Position numbers and translations under genes: made by a program. The notes below the pieces were generated by a model that was not told the DNA's origin, made no database searches, and was given only the letters and a program-made list of their open reading frames with translations. A stretch of DNA of 64,000 nt from Pseudonocardia halophobica (GTDB lineage: Bacteria > Actinomycetota > Actinomycetes > Mycobacteriales > Pseudonocardiaceae): positions 186,001-250,000 of the forward strand of contig NZ_BSFQ01000002.1 of the NCBI RefSeq assembly GCF_027922425.1, read 5' to 3'. This document shows positions 50,850 through 60,259 of this stretch, in pieces (the first letter of the stretch is position 1; every line of letters begins with the position of its first letter).

Positions 50850-51842
50850 ATGAGCATTCCCGCCACCATGCGCGCGCTGCAGCAGACCTCGTCGAAGGGT
50901 CCGCAGGACACCAGTCTGATCACGGACGCGCCGGTGCCGCGCCCCGGCCGGGGCGAGGTGCTGATCCGGGTCGCCGCTGCCGGCGTCAACTTCGCCGACA
51001 TCTCGAGGGCCTACGGCACGTTCCTGGGCGGCCCGCGGCCCCCGTATCTCGCAGGCTTCGAGGGCGCCGGCGAGGTCGTGGCGGTGGGCGAGGAGGTGAC
51101 CGTCCCACGACCGGGGACCCACGTGGCCGGCGTGGGATACGGGGCCTTCGCGGAGTACATGATCCTGCCCGCGACCGCGGCGACGCCGGTGCCGGCCGGT
51201 TGGACGGCCGAACAGGCGCTGGGCCTGGTCGTGAACTGGCCGACCGCACTCGCCGCGCTCAAGCCCGTTGGTCGCCTTGCCGCCGGGGAGACCGTGCTGG
51301 TCCACGCCGCGGCGGGCGCGACCGGCCAGGCCGCGGTGACCATGGCCAGGCACTACGGCGCGACGGTCGTCGCCACCGCTTCGCCGAGCAAGCACGAGAC
51401 AGTGCTCGCGCTGGGCGCCGACCACGTACTGGACTCCCTCGACGGCGAACTGGCCGCCGAGGTGCTGCGGCTGACCGGCGGTGCCGGTGCCGACCTGGTG
51501 CTGGAGTCGGCGGGCGGTGCCACGTTCGGGGCCAGCCTCGCCGCGGCGAAGCCCGTCACAGGCCGGGTCGTCGTCTACGGCGTGGCAGGCGGCCAAGCCT
51601 CGATCACCAACTGGGACCTGGTGTACAGACACCAGGTTCATGTCATCGGCCTCAACGTCGGCGTGCTGATGCAGGCCGCGCCGGGGATCTTCGGTGAGAT
51701 CGTGGGTGAGCTGTCGGCCCTCGTCGCCACCGGTGTCCTCGCCCCCGCTCAGCCCACCGCCTACGACCTGGTCGAGGGCCCGAGGGCCCTCGCCGAGCTG
51801 GAATCACGGGCGACCATCGGCAAACTGGCCCTGCTGCCCTGA
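50850..51842 (+). CDS. zinc-independent quinone oxidoreductase, MDR superfamily
   Basis: 330 aa, ATG 50850 with GAGGAGAGGGGAG upstream. N-terminal GroES-like domain (PRPGRGEVLIRVAAAGVNFAD) and Rossmann domain with VHAAAGATGQAAVTMA as the NADPH loop. No zinc Cys residues are present. It reduces quinones or enones with NADPH. It stands alone, followed by the ECF sigma gene after 120 bp, and could be part of an oxidative stress response. Confidence 0.9.
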   Translation: MSIPATMRALQQTSSKGPQDTSLITDAPVPRPGRGEVLIRVAAAGVNFADISRAYGTFLGGPRPPYLAGFEGAGEVVAVGEEVTVPRPGTHVAGVGYGAFAEYMILPATAATPVPAGWTAEQALGLVVNWPTALAALKPVGRLAAGETVLVHAAAGATGQAAVTMARHYGATVVATASPSKHETVLALGADHVLDSLDGELAAEVLRLTGGAGADLVLESAGGATFGASLAAAKPVTGRVVVYGVAGGQASITNWDLVYRHQVHVIGLNVGVLMQAAPGIFGEIVGELSALVATGVLAPAQPTAYDLVEGPRALAELESRATIGKLALLP

Positions 51843-51962
51843 GGCCCGTCCACCGCGTGAACGCGCGCTGAGCTGGCATTCGATTCCTTTGCAACGGCGT
51901 CCCGGTCGTCATGGACGACGGCCCCGACGAGCGGGGCCGATCCGGACGAGGGGCAGCAGCGC

Positions 51963-53114
51963 ATGACGAGCACACACTCCACGGCGGCAGTACCTACTGT
52001 GGCCGACGGTCCGGGCGGCGGATCGCGAGCGGACGCCTCGGGACCACCGCCCGCCGGGGGAGGACCGCGAATCCATCGCGGGCCTGACCACCGGGCCGCG
52101 GCTTACGCTCGCGACATGAAGGCGCACGTGCGGGAGGCGGCGGACCAGGAACGGTTCGTCTCCGAGACCGAGCGGTTCCGCCGGGAGCTGTCGGCGCACT
52201 GTTACCGCATGGTCGGCTCCGCACACCAGGCCGAGGACCTCGTGCAGGAGACGTATCTCCGGGCCTGGCGTTCCTACGCCGGCTTCGAGGGCCGCGCGTC
52301 GATCCGGTCCTGGCTCTACACGATCGCCACCAACGTCTGCCTGACCGCCTTGGAGCCGCGCCGGATCCGGGTGCTGCCGACGGGCCTGACGGCTTCCTAC
52401 GACGGACCCGACCGCCCGCCGACTCACGTTCCGCCGGGCGAGGTCTCGTGGCTGGAACCGTTGCCGGACCACCGGGTCACCCCGGCCACCGATGACCCGG
52501 CCGCGACGGTGGTCGCGCGCGAGTCGCTCCGGCTGGCCCTCATCGCCAGCTTGCAGCACCTGCCGGCCCGCCAGCGCGCGATCCTCATCCTGCGCGAGGT
52601 GCTGGCGTTCTCCGCGGCCGAGACCGCGCAGATCCTCGGCACCACCACGGCAGCGGTCAAGAGCGGACTGCAGCGCGCCCGCGCTCGGCTGAACGAACTG
52701 GACCCGGAGCCCGGGGAATCGCTCGAACCGACCGACCCGCGGGCACGTGCGCTGCTCGACGGCTACATCGCCGCCTTCGAACGCTCCGACGCCGACCTGC
52801 TGCAACAGGTACTGCGCGCCGACGCCACGCTGGAGGCCACCCCGTTCCGCGAGTGGTACGCGGGCCGGATGAACTGCATCCACATGCTCGGCACCTACGT
52901 GCTGGGCGCGCCGGGTGACTGGCGCATGATCGCCACGACGGCGAACGCCCAGCCCGCCGCCGTCGTGTTCAACCGGCACGACGGCGCGCTCCGGGCCCAC
53001 GGCATCGTGGTGCTGACCGCGACCGCCGCCGGCGTCTCGCGCGTGATCGAGTTCCACGATCCGGCGCTGGTCGCGATGTTCGGCTTCCCGGATGTGCTCC
53101 CGGGCTCGTCCTGA
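51963..53114 (+). CDS. ECF sigma factor with SnoaL-like C-terminal domain (SigG/SigJ type)
   Basis: 383 aa from ATG 51963 (GAGGGG upstream); ATG 52116 is a shorter alternative. Region 2 at about 75-150 (YRMVGSAHQAEDLVQETYLRAWRSY). Region 4 at about 190-240 (LQHLPARQRAILILREVL, then ETAQILGTTTAAVKSGLQRARARL). A SnoaL-like domain (about 255-375) regulates promoter binding in this ECF class. No anti-sigma gene is adjacent, as is usual where the C-terminal domain replaces it. The region directly upstream encodes the quinone oxidoreductase, a possible target. Confidence 0.88.
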   Translation: MTSTHSTAAVPTVADGPGGGSRADASGPPPAGGGPRIHRGPDHRAAAYARDMKAHVREAADQERFVSETERFRRELSAHCYRMVGSAHQAEDLVQETYLRAWRSYAGFEGRASIRSWLYTIATNVCLTALEPRRIRVLPTGLTASYDGPDRPPTHVPPGEVSWLEPLPDHRVTPATDDPAATVVARESLRLALIASLQHLPARQRAILILREVLAFSAAETAQILGTTTAAVKSGLQRARARLNELDPEPGESLEPTDPRARALLDGYIAAFERSDADLLQQVLRADATLEATPFREWYAGRMNCIHMLGTYVLGAPGDWRMIATTANAQPAAVVFNRHDGALRAHGIVVLTATAAGVSRVIEFHDPALVAMFGFPDVLPGSS

Positions 53115-53335
53115 CCGACGGCAGTGCCCCGTCGTCGCCGTCTCGGTGATCGTGCGCGGGAGACGAGCGACAGCCTGTGCCCGCCCCTGCCATCGTCGCC
53201 GCGTCGAGATCGGGAGTCGCCGCCTGCGGTTTCGGGTTCGCGCTGCGAATGCTGCCCGCCAGCCGCCGTCGTCTGCCGTGAGAATGCTCGGCCTCGACGG
53301 GGTCTCCTGCAGTTCGCCTGGAGCGGGCAGGCCTG

Positions 53336-53902
53336 TCAGGGGCCGGATGTCGTTCGCGCCGACACCTGTCTCAATATCCCCAGAAGTGGTGCGACTCGAG
53401 CAGCGAAGTCGTACAGCAGTGCCTCGTCGTCGTCGGTGAACGCCATGTCGACCGAGAACCGGACCAGTGAAGCCCCACCGACCAGCCGTCCCTCGTGCTC
53501 CAGAGGCACACCGAGCATCGCGGTGAGCGGATAATGCAGCAGGAACTCCCGCTGCTCCGGTGAGGCCTCCGGAGGAAGTCGATCTCGGTCGATGCGGAGG
53601 CGGACGGCTCGGCGACAGTCGACGACGGGGCGCCAGATTCCGCTGCGCGGCCGAGGTGCCGTGCGGTCCATGACCGAGGCGATCTTCGAGCGCAGGTGAG
53701 GATCGGGGTGATGGGCTGCCACGGGAAGGAGCAGCGCGTCGTCCTCGGACAGCATCCGCACGGAGGCGGCCGTGGCGGACGCTACGGCCAGTGTTTCCGT
53801 CGTCGAGCTCAGCAGGGTGCGCAGCGTACGGTCGACCTGGTTGTCGACCCGGGTGCGCAGCCAGGCCCTGGTGGCGGCCAGTTCACCCACGCGTCCCCGC
53901 AT
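53336..53902 (-). CDS. GAF-domain protein
   Basis: 188 aa. A short helix precedes a GAF domain (about 25-180) with ATAASVRMLSEDDALLLPVAAHHPD, LTAMLGVPLEHEGRLVGGASLVRF and FTDDDEALLYDFAARVAPLLG. There is no output domain, so it may be a stand-alone ligand sensor or a truncated part of a larger regulator. It lies alone, convergent with the sigma factor gene (221 bp gap). Confidence 0.65.
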   Translation of the reverse strand: MRGRVGELAATRAWLRTRVDNQVDRTLRTLLSSTTETLAVASATAASVRMLSEDDALLLPVAAHHPDPHLRSKIASVMDRTAPRPRSGIWRPVVDCRRAVRLRIDRDRLPPEASPEQREFLLHYPLTAMLGVPLEHEGRLVGGASLVRFSVDMAFTDDDEALLYDFAARVAPLLGILRQVSARTTSGP

Positions 53903-54229
53903 TCCGCGCCCGAGCCGTGTCGCCGCGCGCTTCCAGGCCGTCGCACAGCACTCCGGTTGCCCGATTCCGGTCCGCGCGCGAACCCGACGTCCGAGTCACA
54001 GACGATACAAGTCGCGCCTGGGTCAGGGCTGTCTCGTTGGTCTCAGCCCGGACAGGCGCCGCCTTCGCAGACTCCGCGGCAGCTGCGGCCGAGGGGAAGC
54101 CGCCGCCGGCGTTCGAGACGCCCATTCCTCTGTGTGCCAGCCGACCGCGGCGCTCCCAGACCACCGTCTCGTAGCCCTACGCGCCTGTCCTGGCTGCTGC
54201 TTGCTCTTGCTCGCCGATCGGCCTGCCGT
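53903..54229. other. 327-bp gap with no supported gene
   Basis: A 93-codon minus-strand frame overlaps the GAF gene start by 20 bp, but it has no family features and no strong ribosome site. Nothing else is recognised. Confidence 0.4.
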
Positions 54230-54583
54230 CTAATGCGTCAGGAGGACTGAGGTACATCTCAGGCTGGTATTCCTGCAGCAGAGCAGAGCCATGGTGAGGG
54301 ACGGTTCCTCGGGGGCGCAGATCACGCACAGCTCGCTGCCGACGGCGACGGCCTCCCGGACGAGCTCTTGATACGAGGCTTCGACGGGTTCGTCGCCGTG
54401 TGCATGCCAACCTGCGGCCAGGTTGACGACCACCGGCTGTCGTGACCTGCGGTCCAGCAGCTCGTCGATCTCGTCGCGAAGGGCCTGGGTGGATTCCCGG
54501 CTAGGTTCTCCTCGCAGGGTGACGACCCAGGCGTCGGCCCGGGACCGTGTGAGCACAAGCCGTTCGTACCCGGTGGCCATCAT
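54230..54583 (-). CDS. STAS-like protein
   Basis: 117 aa from the double ATG at 54583/54580. AWVVTLRGEPSRESTQALRD and VVVNLAAGWHAHGDEPVEAS follow the beta-alpha-beta order of STAS domains (anti-sigma factor antagonists), but the phosphorylatable Ser/Thr loop is unclear. The C-terminus is Cys-rich (LLCCRNTSLRC). It is alone; codon bias is weaker than average, which could mean decay or recent acquisition. Confidence 0.5.
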   Translation of the reverse strand: MMATGYERLVLTRSRADAWVVTLRGEPSRESTQALRDEIDELLDRRSRQPVVVNLAAGWHAHGDEPVEASYQELVREAVAVGSELCVICAPEEPSLTMALLCCRNTSLRCTSVLLTH

Positions 54584-54850
54584 CCAGACGATGCGCCTTG
54601 GCTGCTGCAGCGCGGAAGCGGGCACAACGCGATTTGGCCGAGATTTAACCTTGAGCCGTCTTGAAGGTTGAATGCCATCGAATGGGGCCGTGCGACCGCA
54701 CTCGAAGTTCCACAGATTTGCGCATCCGGGTGCCGCGCGCCCCCGTCGCCGATTGTTCATACCGATGCGGCCTCGACGAGACCCGTCAACACTGAGGAAC
54801 CGGTGCCGCGATGCCGGGCATGGAGGGGCGGTGATGCTCCTGGGGCGGTC

Positions 54851-55156
54851 ATGTCCGGCATCGGGCAGCTCCTCGGCGGGATTGCCGCCCCAGCGCGATC
54901 CGGCCGGCACCTGTTCACCTTTCATGACGAACGAGTCGGGCTCGACCACGTCGTCGTCGAAGCCCCGGCGGCCGGTGCGTACGCCGAGCATCCGCGAGAC
55001 GAGGTTCTTCCACGGGGTGCCGGCCAGCTGCCGCTCGATCTGCGGGACCAGGAGTTTCCAGAAGCGTTCGTGCCGCCAGAACCCGATGTCGTATCGCCGG
55101 CGGCAGGTCGGCCGCGTGCCCTTTCGCTGGACCGAAAAGGCCCACATGACGGCGAG
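54851..55156 (-). pseudogene. internally deleted remnant of a Pls/Dpa-type NRPS terminal domain
   Basis: YDIGFWRHERFWKLLVPQIE, then AGTPWKNLVSRMLGVRTGRR and FDDD are the start of the C-terminal acyl-hexapeptide-repeat domain of Pls/PosA-type synthetases. The text then jumps directly to VVEPDSFVMKGEQVPAGSRW plus GGNP, the end of the same domain; about 60 residues of hexapeptide repeats are missing without a frame change. No start codon context is present. Confidence 0.7.
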
Positions 55157-55459
55157 CGTCGACCACCCGAGGGAGCCGTCACCCTCGACGCCTCCACGAC
55201 CAGGTGGGATGGAGCGTGCTCGGGATCGGACAGGCCTGTGAGCTGACCGATCCCGTCCGGCTCGCCGGCCTCGACCGCCATGTACTCCGGCCCTGGGCAC
55301 CGGAGCACGACGAGAACACGATCGGTCGTGCCCAGCCGGCTCACCGGCCGCCGTATGCGGCGAGGCGCGGACCCGGTGAAGCAGGAGGGCTGCCGCCACG
55401 GTGAGGCGCCCGGCATACCGAGGGCACCCGGGCGCCGTGTCGGAGGAGGCGAGGCGGGG

Positions 55460-55553
55460 TTACTTCTCGAAGACGCCCTTGGCGGCGTCCTCGACCTTCT
55501 CGCCTGCCTGATTCTGCCGGGGCCTGGTCGCCCTGGCCCTCGGCCGCCGGCGT
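55460..55553 (-). pseudogene. csbD-like gene fragment
   Basis: QAGEKVEDAAKGVFEK followed by TAA is the end of a CsbD-family stress protein. AAEGQGDQA, the preceding family motif, is in another frame. Only about 30 codons remain. Confidence 0.55.
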
Positions 55554-55920
55554 GGCGCGCGAGGGACGGAGGCCGCTGATCGTCGGGGCGAATACCGGGA
55601 GCGGGTTCAGGTGAAGATCCCCTGCTCAGGGTGTGTGGACAGCCGCCGCGTAGCGAGAGGACGATGGCCACGTTTCTGACCGTATCCGGCTCAGAGCCGG
55701 CCCTGATCGCCTACGGTCCCTGGCCGGATTCGACGTGCTGGTGTGGTCGGGCGCTTCCTGGCTTGCTGCAGGCGCGGCAGGGTGATGGTCGTCCGGCTCT
55801 CGGCTGCCCGATCGTCGCGGTTCGAGGCGACGACGTGCCCGAGGGAGGAGGCATCGCGGCACCTGCCGTACGGACCGAAGGCATGAGTGGTCGTCCGCAA
55901 AGAGTCGAGGGAGGAGCGCG
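55554..55920. other. gap before the Lon-like gene, no supported gene
   Basis: 367 bp. One plus-strand ATG (55664) has a good ribosome site (GAGAGGACG), but its product shows no family. The stretch probably contains the promoter of the protease operon; no clear -35/-10 pair was found. Confidence 0.35.
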
Positions 55921-58386
55921 ATGCGCGAACTGCGCGAGCGGTTGGCGGTGAAGCCGGAGGACCTGAGGCGGCGGGTCGACCCGGCGATGCTGCCGTTCCG
56001 GACGACGGTCGAGGTGGCGCCGGTCGAGACGACGATCGGGCAGCCGCGTGCGGGCGAGGCGATCGCCTTCGCGCTCGAGGTCGGCGTGCGCGGCTTTCAC
56101 CTCTATGTCGCCGGTCCGCCGGGTACGGGGCGGGAGAGCACCGTCCTGGCGGCCGTGCGCTCCGCCGCCGCGACGCGGCCGACGCCGCCCGACCGGGTCT
56201 ACGTCCACAACTTCGCCGAGCCGGACCGGCCGCGAACCTTCTCGATGCCTGCCGGCCACGCCCGGGGACTGGCGACGGCGTTGGCGTCTTTCCTCGAGGC
56301 GGCGCAGCGGGAGATTCCTCGCGCCTTCGAGAGCGAGGAGTACGCGCGGCGGCGAGAGCAGTCCCTGGGCGAGGTGGGTACGCGTCGCGCCAAGTCGATC
56401 GCCGACCTGCGCGCCTTCGCGCAGGAACACGATTTTGCGCTGGAGTTGACGCCGACGGGTATCGGCAAGATCCCGTTGCGGAGCGGCGAGCCGATGTCGC
56501 AACAGGTGTTCGAGCAGTTGTCACCTGAGGAGAAGGCGCAGGTCGAGCAGCGGGGCGCGCAGGTCCAGAGCGAGGTCGGCGCGTTCGTGCGCCAGATGCA
56601 GCAGATCGAGAAGGAGGCCCAGGAGCGCGTGAGCGCGCTCGATCGCGGGGTGGCGCTGTACGCCGTCGGCCCGCTGATCGCGGAGCTGCGCGAGGAGTAC
56701 GGCGAGCAGCCCGATGTCCTCACCTTCATCGAGCAGATCGAGGAGAACCTGCCGGAACACCTGCACGACTTCCTGCCGGTGACCGAGACCCGGCAGGCGG
56801 AGCACGCGGACGGCCCGGTCGCGGCGCTCGGACTTCAGCGGCAGGAGCGCCTGGCGCGGTACGAGGTCAACGTGCTGATCGACAACGGCGACCTCATCGG
56901 CGCCCCGGTCGTCGTCGAGCGGAACCCCACCTACTTCAACCTGGCCGGCCGGCAGGACTACCGGGCCATGCTGGGAACGATGGTGACCGACTTCCGGCAG
57001 ATCAAGCCGGGCGCACTGCATCGCGCCAACGGCGGCTTCCTCGTTCTGCATGCGCTCGACGTCATGCGCAGCCCCGTTGCCTGGACGGGGCTGGAGCGCG
57101 CCCTGATGTCCGGCGAGGTGCGGATCGAGAACCCGGGCGAGCAGGCGGCGCCGACAGCGTGGCCGCGGCCGGAGCCGATCCCGCTCGACCTGAAGGTGAT
57201 CCTGATCGGGCCGGCCGCGCTGTACGACGTCCTGCATCAAGCCGACGTGGACTTCCCGGAGTTGTTCGGGGTGAAGGCGGAGTTCGCGCCGGACATGGAC
57301 TGGAGCGAGGCGAACCTCGCGAGCTACTCCGCCTTCTTGAGCCGGCTCGTCCAGGACCGCGGACTGCGCCACTTCGACCGCTCGGCCGTCGCCCGGATCG
57401 TGGAGCACGGAGCGCGGCTGCGCGATCACCAGCGGAAGCTGACCGCACGCTTCCTCGACGTCGCCAGGCTCGCGGTCGAGTCGAGCCACTGGGCGGGCGA
57501 GGCGGGGCACGACGTCGTGCTGGCAGAGGATGTCGACGCCGCGATCGCCAAGCAGGAGCAGCGGCGCAACCTGGTCGAGGAGCGGAATCGAGAGGTGATC
57601 CTCGACGGAACCGTCATGATCGATACCGAGGGCGCGCAGGTGGGGCAGGTCAACGGGCTGGCGGTGCTCGGCGTCGGGGACCACAGCTTCGGGCGGCCGA
57701 CCCGGGTGACCGCACGGGTCTCGGTCGGGCTGGGGACGGTGCAGAGCATCGAGCGGGAGATCGAGAAGTCGGGCCCGATCCACTCGAAGGGATTCTTGAT
57801 CCTCACCGGGTACCTGCAGGCGCAGTACGCCCAGCATTGGCCGCTCTCGTTGGGGGCGACGATCACCTTCGAGCAGTCGTACGGCGGCATCGACGGCGAC
57901 TCGGCGTCGACGACCGAGCTCTACGCCTTGCTGTCGGCCCTCTCCGATCTGCCGCTGCACCAGGGGCTCGCCGTGACCGGCGCGGTGAACCAGCACGGCG
58001 AGGTGCAGGCGGTCGGGGGCGTGACGCGCAAGATCGAGGGCTTCTTCGATGTCTGCCGCGAGCGGGGACTGACGGGCGGGCAAGGGGTGCTCGTGCCGAC
58101 GTCGAACGTCAAGCATCTGATGCTGCGGGAGGACGTGATCGAGGCGGTCCGCGCCGGACGGTTCCACGTCTGGGCGGTCAGCCATGTCGACGAGGGGATC
58201 GAGTTGTTGACGGGGCGATCGGCCGGCGAACGGGCGGCTGACGGGACCTTCCCGGAGGGGACCGTGCACCGGCTGGTCCAGGATCGGCTGTGGGAGTACG
58301 CAGAGCAGATACGCGAGTTCGGCAAGGTCCGGTCCGACGCCGCTCTCGCCGGCGCGCCGAGCACTGTCGACCGAGCTCCCGGGTGA
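55921..58386 (+). CDS. LonC/Lon-B-like AAA+ protease
   Basis: 821 aa, ATG 55921 (GAGGAGCG upstream). AAA+ N-half: the Walker A-like loop is AGPPGTGRES with Arg71 where the catalytic Lys is expected, so ATPase activity is doubtful, as in LonC-type enzymes. A helical insertion (about 180-270, coiled-coil: QVEQRGAQVQSEVGAFVRQM) follows. The C-terminal Lon proteolytic domain (about 590-790) has GDSAS with S661 and Lys704 in VGGVTRKIEG, an intact Ser-Lys dyad. VNGLAVLGVG and GAVNQHGEVQAVGG are family motifs. It overlaps the MFS gene by 4 bp. Confidence 0.9.
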   Translation: MRELRERLAVKPEDLRRRVDPAMLPFRTTVEVAPVETTIGQPRAGEAIAFALEVGVRGFHLYVAGPPGTGRESTVLAAVRSAAATRPTPPDRVYVHNFAEPDRPRTFSMPAGHARGLATALASFLEAAQREIPRAFESEEYARRREQSLGEVGTRRAKSIADLRAFAQEHDFALELTPTGIGKIPLRSGEPMSQQVFEQLSPEEKAQVEQRGAQVQSEVGAFVRQMQQIEKEAQERVSALDRGVALYAVGPLIAELREEYGEQPDVLTFIEQIEENLPEHLHDFLPVTETRQAEHADGPVAALGLQRQERLARYEVNVLIDNGDLIGAPVVVERNPTYFNLAGRQDYRAMLGTMVTDFRQIKPGALHRANGGFLVLHALDVMRSPVAWTGLERALMSGEVRIENPGEQAAPTAWPRPEPIPLDLKVILIGPAALYDVLHQADVDFPELFGVKAEFAPDMDWSEANLASYSAFLSRLVQDRGLRHFDRSAVARIVEHGARLRDHQRKLTARFLDVARLAVESSHWAGEAGHDVVLAEDVDAAIAKQEQRRNLVEERNREVILDGTVMIDTEGAQVGQVNGLAVLGVGDHSFGRPTRVTARVSVGLGTVQSIEREIEKSGPIHSKGFLILTGYLQAQYAQHWPLSLGATITFEQSYGGIDGDSASTTELYALLSALSDLPLHQGLAVTGAVNQHGEVQAVGGVTRKIEGFFDVCRERGLTGGQGVLVPTSNVKHLMLREDVIEAVRAGRFHVWAVSHVDEGIELLTGRSAGERAADGTFPEGTVHRLVQDRLWEYAEQIREFGKVRSDAALAGAPSTVDRAPG

Positions 58387-59999
58387 AGCCCGCGCCGTGG
58401 TTGCCGTTGATCGTCATCGTTCTCGCCCAACTTCAGTTGGCGATCAACATCAGCGCGTTGCCTGTGTCGCTCGGGCCGATCTCCGAGGACTTGGACGCGC
58501 CGGCTACCGCCACGGCGACGGCGCTCCTCCTCTACTCGCTGTTCGTCGCCGCGTTCGTCATGCTGGGAGCGAAGATCGGCAAGCTCTTCGGCGAGCGTCG
58601 GGTGTTCCAGATCGGCGTCATCGCGCACGGCGGGGCCATGGCTCTGATGGCGACCAGCACCGACGCGCGCACCATGAACACCGCCCAGGCGCTCGCGGGG
58701 CTCGCGGCCAGCGCCGTCGTGCCGACGTTGGTGGTGCTGATCGCCGCGAACTACCACGGGCGGCAGCAGGAGACGGCGCTGGGCGTGCTGGCAGGCATTC
58801 CGGCGGTCGCCAGCGCGTTGACCTTCGTCGTCGCCGGGTTCCTCGCCACGGCGTTGAGCTGGCGCTACTCGTACGGGCTGATCGTCCTGCTGGCGGTCGT
58901 CGTCCTCGTCCTGAGCTATCGCCTCACGCCCGTCCCGCGTCAACGGGCCATCACTGTCGACGTCGTCGGGGTCGCACTGTCGGGTGCCGCGATCGCGCTC
59001 ATCTTGTTCGGCTTCAACAACCTCCAGAGGTGGGGCCCGCTGGTGGCGGAAGAGGCGGCGCCGTTCTCCGTCCTGCGTGTGTCGCCGGCGCCGATGTTCA
59101 TCCTCTCGGGGATCGTGCTGGGTCAAGCCTTCTTCGCATGGTCGAAGAAACGCGTGGCGGCGGGAAAGCAGCCGTTGCTCGCGACGGAGGTCCTGGACAG
59201 CAAGGAGGAGAAGAGCGCCGTCATCGCCTTCCTCGTCGCGGGCAGCCTCGGCCTCGCGGTCGGATTTCTCATCCCGCTCTACGTCCAGATCGTCCAGGAC
59301 CGCACGCCCATATTCTCGGCGGTGGCCATCCTCCCGTACGCGGGCGCAGTGGCGCTCGCAGGCGTCGTCTCCGTGCGGCTGTACGGTCGCCTCTCGCCCC
59401 GCAGGCTCGGGGTCGCCTCCTTCGTCCTGGTTGCCGTCGGCCTGGTGGTGGTCGCTTTCACCGTGGGCAACAACTGGGGCACCGTCGCCGTCATCCTGGG
59501 GCTGCTCCTCGTCGGCATCGGTGAGGGCACGCTGCTCACCCTGCTGTTCAACGTGCTCGTCTCCGCGTCCCCGAAGCGACTGGCCGGCGACGTCGGCGCG
59601 TTGCGGGGCGTGGCGAACAACGTCTCGAACGCCATCGGCGCGGCCTTCGCCGGCGTCATCGCCGTCGGACTGCTGGGCCTGCTCCTGACATCGGCCTTCG
59701 CCCGTTCCGAGCTGCCGCCGGAACTCGAGACGAAGGTCCTCTTCGACCAGCTCGACTTCGTGACCAATCACGAGTTGGGCAGTGCGCTCGGTGCGACCTC
59801 GGCGACACCGGAGCAGGTGGAGAGAGCGGTGGCGATCAACGAGGACGCCCGGCTCCGTGCGTTGCAGGCCTCGTTCTTGATCGTGGCGGGCATCTCGTTG
59901 TTGGCGATCTTCCCGGCCGCGAGATTGCCGAAGTACGTGTCGGGCGAGTTGTCGGCAGAGGACATCGTGAGTGAGGCGAAGGCCTCCAAGACTGTGTAG
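58383..59999 (+). CDS. MFS transporter, DHA2-like (14-helix type)
   Basis: 538 aa from GTG 58383 inside the protease stop (GTGA). N-terminal helices LPLIVIVLAQLQLAINISAL start the family pattern; GAKIGKLFGERRVFQ is motif A after helix 2, and GIPAVASALTFVVAGFLATALSWRYSY resembles the drug-antiporter motif C region. About 14 helices, ending in a 35-residue acidic tail. Multidrug or organic-acid efflux is likely. Coupling to a Lon-like protease is unusual. A hairpin lies 102 bp after the stop. Confidence 0.87.
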   Translation: MKPAPWLPLIVIVLAQLQLAINISALPVSLGPISEDLDAPATATATALLLYSLFVAAFVMLGAKIGKLFGERRVFQIGVIAHGGAMALMATSTDARTMNTAQALAGLAASAVVPTLVVLIAANYHGRQQETALGVLAGIPAVASALTFVVAGFLATALSWRYSYGLIVLLAVVVLVLSYRLTPVPRQRAITVDVVGVALSGAAIALILFGFNNLQRWGPLVAEEAAPFSVLRVSPAPMFILSGIVLGQAFFAWSKKRVAAGKQPLLATEVLDSKEEKSAVIAFLVAGSLGLAVGFLIPLYVQIVQDRTPIFSAVAILPYAGAVALAGVVSVRLYGRLSPRRLGVASFVLVAVGLVVVAFTVGNNWGTVAVILGLLLVGIGEGTLLTLLFNVLVSASPKRLAGDVGALRGVANNVSNAIGAAFAGVIAVGLLGLLLTSAFARSELPPELETKVLFDQLDFVTNHELGSALGATSATPEQVERAVAINEDARLRALQASFLIVAGISLLAIFPAARLPKYVSGELSAEDIVSEAKASKTV

Positions 60000-60100
60000 C
60001 CCCCTGAATCTTCGGCTCTTGACGATCCAGCGCACGCCGGGGCTCGTCCATGTTGCGCTCCTGCCGATTCCGGGCTGTGAGAAGTCCCGAGGCCCGGCCC

Positions 60101-60133
60101 CACCCGAGCGGTGAGGGGGGTCCCGCTCGGGTG
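60101..60133. terminator. 10-bp hairpin downstream of the protease-transporter pair
   Basis: CACCCGAGCG pairs exactly with CGCTCGGGTG across a 13-base G-rich loop, between the MFS stop and the merR promoter. No T-run follows. Confidence 0.55.
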
Positions 60134-60202
60134 AGGCACTCGGACGGCGGAGGCATGGCGCTACCCGCTCGCGCGGCGCGCCTGCTGACCGCCGCCCCAG
60201 CG

Positions 60203-60234
60203 AATCTAGAACCTCCAGTGGGGTGGAGGGTCAA
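60203..60234 (-). promoter_or_regulatory. MerR-type promoter and operator, pointing away from merR
   Basis: On the minus strand: -35 TTGACC (60234-60229), a 20-bp spacer and -10 TAGATT (60208-60203). The dyad CCTCCA-GTGGGG-TGGAGG (60212-60229) lies in the spacer, the arrangement MerR regulators untwist. It would fire leftward, where no coding gene is found. Confidence 0.7.
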
Positions 60235-60259
60235 GCGCTGCCGGCGCTATGGTCGCTCG

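Noticed and set aside
51774..51792. GAGGGCCCGAGGGCCCTC hairpin as a terminator or operator.
   Set aside because: It lies inside the quinone oxidoreductase coding sequence (VEGPRALAEL), so the dyad is probably incidental.
55664..55951. Plus-strand ORF beginning MATFLTVSGSEPALI with a fair ribosome site.
   Set aside because: The product has irregular codon bias and no recognisable fold; it overlaps the protease start region in another frame.
56521..58269. Long antisense frame within the Lon-like gene.
   Set aside because: No start context or domain; a GC-driven shadow.
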